Part shown: positions 1 through 8,016 of the stretch, piece after piece
How the letters are laid out: each line of letters starts with the position of its first letter
How positions within the stretch are numbered: position 1 is the first letter of the stretch
Origin: Echinostoma caproni
Taxonomy: Eukaryota; Platyhelminthes; Trematoda; Plagiorchiida; Echinostomatidae
Reading direction: 5' to 3'
NCBI GenBank assembly: GCA_900618425.1
Contig: UZAN01041575.1
Location: forward strand, 40,892 to 57,135
DNA length: 16,244 bases
The notes under the pieces: model-generated
Databases searched by the model: none
Told to the model about the DNA's origin: nothing
Seen by the model: only the letters and a program-made list of their open reading frames with translations
Translations under genes and position numbers: made by a program

Positions 1-175
1 TGGTCAACACTTCCGGTTTACCAGGACCGGCGGTTTGCAAGCGATGTTGGATGCGAGAAAACAATCTGGTTTGATCGGCCAACATTGCATGCATGCCTTT
101 TAACAGTTCCGAGCGTGATTTCCAATTAGCCAGCTGCACTTCCGTGCTCACGTGTTTTGCTGTCAAAGATTCCGT
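1..175 (-). CDS. Partial exon of a Cys-loop receptor gene: probable M3-M4 cytoplasmic loop
   Basis: Read on the minus strand, a strong 3' splice site (long pyrimidine tract, then CCCACAG ending at 176) opens a frame that stays free of stops for 58 codons to the window edge. It starts TESLTAKHVS and ends GKPEVLT, with a helical stretch around LLKGMHAMLADQTRLFSRI. The first base is in phase 0, which matches the phase-0 end of the M3 exon at 1821-2017, so the two join without a frame change. In nicotinic-type receptors the end of the M3-M4 loop is an amphipathic helix that leads into M4, and a charged helical segment here fits that. M4 itself is not in the window. The loop is poorly conserved, so the assignment rests on phase and position more than on sequence. 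A second possible acceptor lies at 247. The exon belongs to the same gene by inference. Confidence 0.6.
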
Positions 176-1820
176 CTGTGGGTTGGGCAGCAAGAGAAAG
201 CGGACAACAAGAGCACTGTCAGACTCGATCGAACGTACAGTGGCAGCTGTGAGAAAAAGACAAATCATAACTGCGAAACATGTCTGGGAAATAGATTAAT
301 GGAAGTATGTGTTGACCGACGATGTCTCAGATAAAGCTATACTTTTCCTGTTTTCGTTATTGAGGTTATGAACTATCGATATGCACGTTTACCATGTCAT
401 ATCTATAGGGTATCAGCGAGAATAAAAACACACTTGCACTCCTAAAATTTACAGATAAAGCGTGCACTTACCCTAATTGTATTCTTTCGATCAATAAAAT
501 ATTACTTTTAAATCGACATCTTTGATTTGAAATAAGTGAATTATTCGAAACGAAAACTAAGGGAGAACGAAAAACATTTTTTTAATGTGTAGTTTATTCA
601 ACGTTAACTTTATAAAACAGTATTGTCGTCTCCAGTTTCATTCAGTTTTTCGTAAGTGCTTGTTTTTGAATAGCCTTTGTCCTCAATCATTTCATACAAC
701 TAAACTCATTGACAGCAATATGTTCAAGTATTTATTCCTCTCATCGGAACCTCATAGTAATGCATTGTCGTTGTTGCATCTAGTTCCTGAACTTCGGGCC
801 CCTCTTACTCAAAGCGCGTTTGTGACAATTTCAACTAGGTCAGTTAGCTGAAATCCTCAATCCAAGTCTTCGCTTCAACGGGAGATTTTCTATAGGAGTA
901 ATTGTGATTATTTGGGTTTTCTTTCGTTGCGCTAGTTTTGAAGTTAACTGATGATGCATTTTTTTAATCCCACCTGCATAAACTTGAATAGGCATGTTTG
1001 GTTGATCTCAAAGTGGTCTAGTAGATATAACAGTCACACTTACACCTTACATACACGGTTATCTGGGGGGGTTCAAACTCTGAGGGGTTGGTGAATATGC
1101 TTCTCAAGTGATCTCTAACACGATCCAAATTCGAGTCCGCTGTCTCCCACGTCTGTAGCCAACTGCATTAACTCAGGATTGTCTTTTTAAATGGCATTAG
1201 TGGGATGGCCAGACAAAATCAGTAACTGTAGATTATAAAATGAAGTCAACAACATGAATCGATGATGAGTGTTGGGTAGGTATCCAGGGGACAACGACTG
1301 TTAGGTTGTGCGAGTCCTATGCTCCTGCTTAATTTCCGAAGGGCTTTGTTTGACCGCTGACATGACGTGTGTGCAATGTATACCAATCACTGTCATTTTG
1401 ATACTTCTTCTTTGGAACGGTTCACTTGTGAATCACCAGAAATTTTCCTTTTTCAATCATCTACCCTGGTAAACTGCTTAATGAATACAACATGACTTCA
1501 CCTTTGATCATAGAGCAATTGATTCGATAGGTTTGAGAGGTTTTAATCATCCCAGTGCAGAATAAAATCCTAACACAAGTAATGCCCATCTATATCTTGT
1601 AGGTCTGTGTAATATGCATCCGGTATTTTTCAACTAATTGCATCTTCGGCTTATCTGGAGACCAGATCACTATTGATAAACATAATATTACTGGGATTCA
1701 GTTGAATGGCCTTCACTATGTTCGTAAAATTCCTATGTTCTACGAGTGCATGGCCTCCCCCCGAGTGAATCAAAGCTGGTTTTGTTACGTGAATTCGCAT
1801 TTGAGACACATTTAACTCAC
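176..1820 (-). other. Intron of the Cys-loop receptor gene
   Basis: The stretch runs from a consensus donor (GTGAGT at 1820-1815, minus strand) to a consensus acceptor at about 176-180. It is AT-rich and stop-dense in all frames. The 88-codon plus-strand ORF at 585-851 shows no recognisable domain and looks like chance. The only structure I see is a weak tRNA-like segment at about 1007-1085. Confidence 0.55.
1007..1085 (+). repeat. Possible decayed tRNA-derived SINE head
   Basis: An A-box-like TGGTCTAGTAG (1014-1024) is followed by a B-box-like GGTTCAAACTC (1070-1080). These are the two internal RNA polymerase III promoter boxes of tRNA genes and tRNA-derived SINEs. The A box differs from consensus at one position, the B box lacks its final C in register, and the T-arm would pair poorly. 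The spacing is slightly long for an intact tRNA. A second B-box-like AATTCGAGTCC lies at 1128-1138. An old SINE is the likeliest reading, but chance is possible. Confidence 0.35.
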
Positions 1821-2017
1821 GTGTTCCAGCTTGGCTGCCGCTTCCATCGGATTCCTCTCATGATCGACCATATTGCGAATCAGATTTAGATTGACCAAAC
1901 GACGCAGCCATCCCGGAACCGGGAGGAGTTTCTCACCGCGGGAGTCCAAATTAATCACAATTACACAAATCACCACAGACAAGGCTGTCAAAGTCATCAC
2001 GCTGGTCATATAGATTC
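1821..2017 (-). CDS. Exon of a nicotinic-type Cys-loop ligand-gated ion channel (M3 and start of M3-M4 loop)
   Basis: The minus-strand exon is bounded by a strong acceptor (TTTCATTTTCTCACACAG, ending at 2018) and a perfect donor (CAC then GTGAGT at 1820). It starts with two bases of a split codon (intron phase 1), encodes 65 residues and ends in phase 0. The first residues, IYMTSVMTLTALSVVICVIV, form a hydrophobic helix, followed by INLDSRG, then PVPGWLRRLV. This is the M3 helix, short hydrophilic turn and P-x-W-x-R start of the M3-M4 loop seen in nicotinic acetylcholine receptor subunits and invertebrate acetylcholine-gated channels. Such subunits assemble as pentamers in the plasma membrane and open a pore on ligand binding. 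I did not find the preceding exons (ligand-binding domain, M1, M2) at higher coordinates. Whether the pore passes cations or anions cannot be told, because M2 is missing. Confidence 0.85.
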
Positions 2018-4353
2018 CTGTGTGAGAAAATGAAATTTTGCCATGAGAAAACCATATCAGCTGATCTCATTCTGTTTTGATGTTTTAGTCTTTCGGTCGG
2101 AAAAATGTATGGACACTACTGTTGTATCCTTTTCACATCAAATGAATGCCGTACGGAACGCTGGTGAGATGAACTACAATGCATTACGCAACGCCGATGC
2201 GGGTTTGAAGTTTCTGGCCGGAAATCGAATTGTCAAGCGCTTAAATTGAACCATCTGGATTTGTGTAGTCTGCGCATTGGTTGGAAAGGTGTGAACTCTG
2301 ATCAAGTACTGTGTAACATGTTCTTTTTGAAAACGACAAGATTTGACATGGAAACAATTACATTCTACAAAACACCATCGAGATTCCAGTTGTTTGAACA
2401 GGTCGGAACTCAGTTTTAGATGCACCAACATACTCAAACACAACCTCACTCCGTTTCATGCATGTGCTTTTACCAACCGTCGGCTTGCTAAAACCAAAGG
2501 ACGAGATGTTCCATGGACAACTACTTATTTGTGCAGAAACTAATGACTACTGTTCAGGTATGTGCGACCTGAAAGAAAATTGACAAGAGCAGAGAGGTTG
2601 GCCAGCATATGGCAGTCACAATTACTTTTGCTGATGAACAAACTGGCTGCTTCGCCCAGGATACCGGATTGACTTGTGAGATGTAAACTTTCCGCGTTCA
2701 ATGGAATTTTTGACCGAACATGACGGGATGGTATATCAACTCCGAAATCCACTGCAGCCTAGGTTTCACTAGACCAAATCTAACATCCTTCACGTAAGTT
2801 CAGTATAGGAAAGCTATTCAGATCATCTTAGTCTGTTGGCTCGTCATCTCTTTGAGGTTTTTCGAAGTCACTGCTAACAAGTGGTAATAAAGAAGCAGCT
2901 GAAACGTGTTTAACGTCATATTACATGCCGACAAATTCAATAGGAGTACCATTATCACTAGGTGCTGAGAGTGACCTCATTATAATGTCTGGGAGACGCA
3001 GTTTAAGAGAATCACTTTTGGTAATTAACGAAATGTTGCGCACTATTGAGTTGTGGCCTACCGAGAAATGCTTGTCCAATACGAACTACCATTTTTGTCC
3101 AATTGTCGTGGAAGTGAAGCTGCGGCGAGAGAAAGACAGTGTGAACAATGACTAAACTATTGTGTCACAATGCACTCAGTGTTTTCAAGAATAATTTTGG
3201 TAATTTTGTGGAACATTTCTCCAGATGTCCTGTTCTTTCTTTTTCATTTTTATTTCTTTTTGTTAAATGTATCATGATACAATTTTCAGGAAGATTGAAG
3301 CGTTTAATTAAAGAGTTTCGACACAACAAAAGATAGGGAAAGACGGACGGCGGCGATGTTATTCGAACATACATCCTCTGTGGCGATAACCTGGTGACGT
3401 TTCAACCTGGCCATCACAGCCCATCCATTAGAATACACGCTCTTCATGATTGTACACAACTAATCGAAATTCAGCTCCCGTTTGATTTAACACTTTTATG
3501 CCTGGCTCAAATAGTCTTCATGGTGAAGGACATCGATGATTAACTTTATTATTTGAATGGGGTTAGAGTGTTCTCAAATGATGTCTTTATCGGAACCACT
3601 GCGTTGGTATTGTTTTACCGACGATACCTTTTATTTCCCTCGATAATGGAACAAACATATTCGGGGAACCACCAATTTCCATTAACTTCTTAGTTCGGAC
3701 TTTTCTTCCATCCAGTTGCCCGATCACGAAACTATTAGGAGAATATGCATGGTTTTTATCGATTGTCCTTAGACGCCATGTATTCTGAATGGACACTTCT
3801 TCATGAGAAATAGACAGAAGTTATCTTTTCTTTATCCGCTCCATAGTAGCTAATTCATTTAATGTTTTGGCTACATTTTCCTATCAAAAATTGGTTTAGA
3901 TTAATGTGTTGGTAGAAGCATAAAACCGCATAAGTGTTTGAACATAGTTTAGCTGTGACGCCTCAAAAATCTCACTGGATAGTTTGAAAACTAGAGAAAC
4001 GAATTTGGCAAAAGATTCTTGTTTGTCTTCTTGGTTGGCTAACTACAGTACGGTAATATTAGTAGCATTAGACGTGCATTCACTGTGAAGATATTTACAT
4101 AAACGTTGGATTCACTGTTGAAAACGATATTGTTGCGAGGTTGTGTTCTATAGACCAATGGTGAAGAAATAAAATAATCCAAAAACGTATTCCTGATGAA
4201 CGACGGGTGTTTATTTTTCGTAACTCATTATTTATTCCGTCCTAAGTGGGCTATTATATTAAATTAACGGAAAACGACACAGAGCAATCTCTGCTAGTTG
4301 TTAATAATCATTGGTAAGTATGCGACTTTTATCATCTCAGTTTAATGGTAAAT
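2018..4353. other. No supported gene; probable intron or intergenic DNA
   Basis: ORFs of 60 to 91 codons occur on both strands (for example 2174-2449 minus, 2540-2752 minus, 2925-3155 plus), but none shows a domain, and base use matches the surrounding AT-rich DNA. If the receptor gene extends to higher coordinates, this is its intron. I looked for the M1-M2 exon on the minus strand and did not recognise one. Confidence 0.5.
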
Positions 4354-4354
4354 G

Positions 4355-4360
4355 TTTATT
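4355..4360 (-). terminator. Possible polyadenylation signal AATAAA
   Basis: AATAAA on the minus strand lies about 125 bases past the TAG that ends the candidate exon at 4486-4650. The hexamer is common in AT-rich DNA, so its value depends on that exon being real. Confidence 0.3.
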
Positions 4361-4485
4361 TTTTCATTGAATTAGAAACCCAAATACATTCACAGGTGAT
4401 TTCAATATCCTCCTTATGGATAGAATTATACTGACCATCCTAAGAAACAGTTGGTAACTAATCCGCCAATCACTCCATACAACTC

Positions 4486-4650
4486 CTAAGGGACAGTTTC
4501 CAAAATATTGAGCCGGCGCATTCCGTTCCCAATAAATTGCGCATGCTTTTCGGCAAATTCATCGATCACTAAATCAGTTCCCTTTTTGCAGAGTTGGGCT
4601 GATTGTCCATCGATCAGACCACATTTCTTTGTACGGAAGTTCGCCTGTTC
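4486..4650 (-). CDS. Candidate terminal exon of an unidentified gene
   Basis: On the minus strand a 3' splice site (CTCATTCCACAG ending at 4651) opens 54 codons that begin EQANFRTKKCGLIDGQSAQL and end MRRLNILETVP before TAG at 4488-4486. The same frame has a stop just upstream of the acceptor, as expected if it opens only in the exon. The segment is less AT-rich than its flanks, and AATAAA follows at 4360-4355. The piece has two cysteines (residues 10 and 21) and an acidic, helix-prone centre. It weakly recalls the N-terminal cysteine region of Wnt proteins (Cys, Gly-Leu, Gln, Leu-Cys order), but spacing is off and the expected Glu-Cys-Gln and Arg-Trp-Asn-Cys motifs are absent, so I do not assign it. 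No good donor exists inside, so if real it is a last exon. It would then end a gene on the receptor's strand, upstream of it. Confidence 0.3.
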   Translation of the reverse strand, partial: EQANFRTKKCGLIDGQSAQLCKKGTDLVIDEFAEKHAQFIGNGMRRLNILETVP

Positions 4651-5237
4651 CTGTGGAATGAGCTACCTATGTTGAACTATAAGGACTCTTTAAGACCGCA
4701 TGGATGATATCAACCCAGTAGCTATTGCACCTTGATCTCAGTGGAATCACTCAGCGAATTTGCACGAGCTTTCTGTTCTCTCTAAACTGGTAGATGAAAG
4801 TCAGTGGAGGAGGTCGTGTTTCAAATTCTGTTGTCGACCGATACAAGTGCAACCCTCAGTTAGATTGAGGTTAAAAGACCAAGCATTTTTACTTGATAAT
4901 ATTATCGTCCTGAGCTTTTTCATCAGTGTTAAGGTAGACTATAATTGGATTAAAATCAGTCACTTTTTATAATTCTTTTCTTCCTGGAATTCTTCGCAGC
5001 AATCCATGCTATTCAGCAGTATATAATGGGCAAAATATTACATTAGACTTAATATGCTTAAAAGTTTTCGCAAAGGTATGCATGAGGGGCGTAGATGGTT
5101 CTGTCGTCGTCCGTGTCAGTAACATCACCTAGCCATTGGGTCCTTATGTGGCTCACCACTCCATGTTCCAGGGCTTGGTTGCCGGTACCTCTTATCTCAT
5201 CGCTCAAGTGCATTCTCATTTGATAATCGCACTCACT

Positions 5238-5865
5238 GACGTTCGCGGCTTGAACCACAGCATCGATTGTGTACATCAATTTCTTCAATCAGCCTATCCT
5301 CTTACGCTATTTTTATCCGAAATACAATTTTCTTCTCTAAACACTACCCATATTCAGTTCCCCGATTATTCTTCTCATACTTCATTGGTCCTAAAAGTTG
5401 GTGTTTGTTTTTATCCATCATTTAGTTGTTTCAACCCTGTTCTCCCACTTAAATAACAGTGAGTTTCAGACTGGAACTTCTGTTTCGATCTTGGAAGCGC
5501 TACTTCTACACTGCATACTGTCCCCCATATAGTACTGGCTCATTCTTTGATATCTTATGAACAAACATTGAGAACATTATGGAAGCAGACCCCAACGGTC
5601 AGTTCACAATTTTTGGTGATTTTAACGACAACAATAGGAAATGGCTGTTACACCTATCAGGAAAATCTTCCCTTGGACGTGAAGCAGAATCATTTGGCGT
5701 AATAAACAACCTACATCAGCTGGTCGATTTCCTGACCAGTTATCCCGACCACACTTATCCCCCCCCCCCCNCCCCGAGTTTTTCCTCACATACAACCCAC
5801 AATTATTTTCGCATACTACTGCAGTTTATCCCCCGGGCTCATTGAACCATTTTCTTATTTCGCTG
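5238..5865 (+). pseudogene. LINE endonuclease (EEP/APE-type) domain, broken
   Basis: The domain nicks target DNA to prime reverse transcription in active elements. It starts at about 5238 with DVRGLNHSIDCVHQFLQ and FLSEIQFSS, corresponding to the N-VRSLN and TET motifs; the active-site Glu position reads SEIQ. Frame 5136-5456 covers the first third. About 5480-5580 contains YCPPYSTGSFFDIL, matching the Y(C/R)-P block, in another frame and interrupted by a stop. Frame 5579-5845 gives FTIFGDFNDNNRKWLLHL (GDFN at 5615-5626) and LHQLVDFLTSYPDHTYP. The expected continuation with the SDH motif (seen here only as SLNHF, near 5841-5855) is shifted again after the poly-C run. At least three frame changes make it a pseudogene. 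Confidence 0.85.
5759..5775 (+). repeat. Poly-C run with one undetermined base
   Basis: Seventeen positions of C, with N at 5771, lie inside the endonuclease remnant. The reading frame of the LINE changes across it. Homopolymer slippage or a sequencing and assembly error can explain both the N and the shift. Confidence 0.95.
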
Positions 5866-5869
5866 TCCA

Positions 5870-6500
5870 CGCAAATCATCCTTTCCATTGTTTCTCTCAA
5901 TTCTAGGTGCACATTCTGGTGATCAGGTTCCGCAAATTGGTGCAGCTTTCTCAACGTTCTGGCTTCCCACCTCCAGAATAACTGTTACTTCTGCGCCGAT
6001 GTCTCCTTCTAGGCTTCGGAATTTTCCAAAATTCTTTTGTAAGGCATTTACCTAGTCATTCCTCATTTGGTTAAACCCGGGATACCTTTATCTCCAGAAT
6101 GATTTAACCATGCCTGTTGTCGCGCTGCTCATGAAAAGAAATCAGTGCCCCGCCGATGGTACTTGCAAGCAAGCAACTGCTGCACACCCTTTATAGAGAA
6201 AGCTGAGGAGCGCTTCGCAGCATAGTTATCAACCGCTCCCAGTGGAAGCCGGATATTCTGGTCAATTAAGAAGGCTGTCTCCCGTACCAGCTGTTCCACT
6301 AGCTTCCCATTCATTGTTAAACCAGTTGGCGACTTAGTGTCCGACCCGCTCGAATGAACCGAAATGTTGCCTACCATTTTGCTGCAATTTCTCTCTTAAT
6401 CGAATTATCTATCCAACCCTCAACATACCCTACAGCAAACCCCCTTTTCACATCGTTCGCTTTCACCAGATCAAATCCTCTTATCGCTGAACCAACACTA
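5870..6500 (+). pseudogene. LINE linker between endonuclease and reverse transcriptase, broken
   Basis: Fragments in several frames follow the order seen in Jockey-type ORF2 linkers: FNHACCRAAHEKKS near 6095-6145 matches the F-x-H-A-C-x-R-A-V-x-E block, and the 6440-6500 region matches the block that precedes the reverse transcriptase. Stops occur every few dozen codons. The minus-strand ORF at 6129-6377 is a shadow of this region. Confidence 0.6.
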
Positions 6501-6503
6501 GCC

Positions 6504-7600
6504 TCTGAACAAGACGGGATTTCTCCCATCGTCCTCAAAACGTCCACGCCAGAATTGACCCCTCTCGTACGCGCTTATTTTCTCTATCACTCAATTTTGA
6601 GGTATTTCAAAGGCCATAGAAAATATCAGAAATAGTTCCCAACCCCAACAGTGACGATCACTCAGACACAAATAACTATCGCCCCAGCTTTCTCACATCA
6701 GTTATTTCGAAGGTTATGGAATCGGTCTTTGCTGATCAACTTAGCAGCCACCTGGAGCAGTTAACGATGTTTAACGACTGTCGGTACACTTTCCAGTCCC
6801 ATCGACCTTCTGGAGCTCATTTCGCATACGTGATCAGTGGCTTTCAACAACCACGGATAAACCCATACGGTGTCATTGAATATATCAAAAGCTTTCAATC
6901 GTGTCTGGCATGCGGGTCTGCTGGTTTATCTTTCCCTCGGGGCTTTTCTCCTGGATAGAAGGCTATCTTAAGAACCGCAACCTCGCCGTTCGAGTAGATG
7001 GAATCACGTCACTTTCCTTGCCTGTGAGTCCCAGTGTCCCCCAATTTTCTGTAATTTTCAGCTATCCTGTTTCTGATGTTCCTTGATTACCTTCTTTCAT
7101 CACTTTCAAATTCGACTCATGCCTTTGCGATGACACTACCCTACAGTTTTCTTTGTCCTGTTCTTCTTCATGCGTTGCTAACTTCAGCATTGGCGATGAC
7201 CACTCCTCACCCAGTTTCTGGCTAAATTCTGATTTGGGCTTTATTTTTGCTTGCGGCTGTAGCAACCGTGTTCTAATTAATGCCAGTAAGAAGTTTCTTA
7301 TGACTATTTCTCTTGATCACGGCTCATTCTCCTCTTCACCATATTCAACTCAGCAGTCTTCGTTTTACAGATTTATGCAACCTTTTGGGACATTTTATGT
7401 CTTGCTCTCTCTAAATGGTCACTATTGGTTTATCTACTTGCCTCTCGCACTGATCGTAAAATCGGCTTCCTCGTCCGCACCAGGCGTTTCTTCACCACCG
7501 TTCAACTCCTCTCGCTTTAAAAATCTCAGATTTCCCCTGAACTTGAACACTGCAGTCATGTGTGGGATGGAGCTTCATCCACCCCTCTCTTCTTGATAGT
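6504..7600 (+). pseudogene. LINE reverse transcriptase domain, broken
   Basis: In active elements this domain copies the LINE RNA at the nicked target. QDGISPIVLKTSTPELTPLV (about 6510-6570) is the entry block (DGI-x-P-x-V-L-K). NYRPSFLTSVISKVMESV starts at 6674, followed by MFNDCRYTFQSHRPSG, the degraded Q-Y-G-F-R-x-x-R-S-T block. Frame 6901-7086 has WIEGYLKNRNLAVRVDGIT and SVPQFSVIF, the degraded GVPQGSV block. The catalytic FADD is split: HAFA runs in one frame up to 7128, and DDTTLQFS continues in another from 7129, so one base is missing in the active site. Frame 7153-7596 covers the palm-to-thumb part (LNSDLG, RVLINASK) with many replacements. Inactive by frameshifts, stops and motif changes. 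Confidence 0.9.
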
Positions 7601-7928
7601 GTTAAACGTAAGGCCATTCGTCCCATCAACGACCCGTCCCTGACATGTACCTTACAGTCACTAACTCATGCTCTTCCTTATCCTTATTCTGTCGATAGTA
7701 TTTTGGATTTTCCTCCATCCCTCTTCCAATTGTTCTTACTCGTAGATCCCGCATACAAACGGCCAGCCACACATTTCAATTGAATGTCCCCGGTGTCGCA
7801 TTTCTAACTTTCAGTGATCTTGTTTCCAAGGGCAGCACAACTTTGGAATATTGTCCATTGCGGTCTTCTCTGGAACCTACAACGTCGTTGCTTTTAAACG
7901 CAGAATCAACAAGATGGTTTTAGCTTGA
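7562..7928 (+). pseudogene. C-terminal part of LINE ORF2, broken
   Basis: LLDSVKRKAIRPINDPSLT (about 7590-7645) matches the S-V-Q-R-K-A-x-R-L-I-N-D block, followed by a shift. RAAQLWNIV (from about 7829) and, in the next frame, VFSGTYNVVAFKRRINKMVL ending at TGA 7926-7928 match the R-x-S-x-L-W-N and F-K-R-x-I-N-K blocks that end ORF2 in this family. The change of frame between these two blocks is at about 7855-7880. Confidence 0.8.
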
Positions 7929-8016
7929 ATGTCATCTTCATCATCCCATGGACAACATATGCTTTGTTTATGGGGTTTACCCATTTCACTATATTCAGCT
8001 TATGTAATAAAAAAAT
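7929..8016 (+). other. LINE 3' untranslated region and A-rich end
   Basis: About 90 bases follow the ORF2 stop and finish in TGTAATAAAAAAAT (8003-8016), which combines a polyadenylation-type hexamer with an A run. That is how many retroposed LINE copies end. The exact end of the insertion is inferred. Confidence 0.55.

Larger units (their letters stand above)
5238..8016 (+). mobile_element. Decayed non-LTR retrotransposon (LINE), Jockey/CR1-like ORF2 remnant
   Basis: In order and on one strand, but in shifting frames, the segment holds an apurinic-type endonuclease domain, a linker, a reverse transcriptase domain and the C-terminal tail typical of Jockey/CR1-group ORF2 proteins. It ends in an A-rich 3' terminus (AATAAAAAAAT, 8006-8016). 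Matches to remembered family blocks are VRGLN and GDFN (endonuclease), NYRP, SVPQ in place of GVPQG, HAFA/DDTTL at the catalytic FADD (reverse transcriptase), and the RAAQLWN and FKRRINK blocks near the C terminus. Many frameshifts and stops make it non-functional. No ORF1 was seen, so the copy appears 5'-truncated, as is usual for LINEs. No target-site duplication was identified. Placement in Jockey rather than CR1 is from memory of related proteins and needs a tree. Confidence 0.9.

Noticed and set aside
585..851. 88-codon plus-strand ORF in the receptor intron
   Set aside because: No domain, no signal peptide, and composition like the surrounding intron.
2540..2752. 70-codon minus-strand ORF with somewhat higher GC, considered as a receptor exon
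   Set aside because: It contains no ligand-binding, M1 or M2 motif of Cys-loop receptors and has no convincing pair of splice sites in register.
6129..6377. 82-codon minus-strand ORF within the LINE
   Set aside because: It lies antisense to the LINE linker region and is best explained as a shadow of it.
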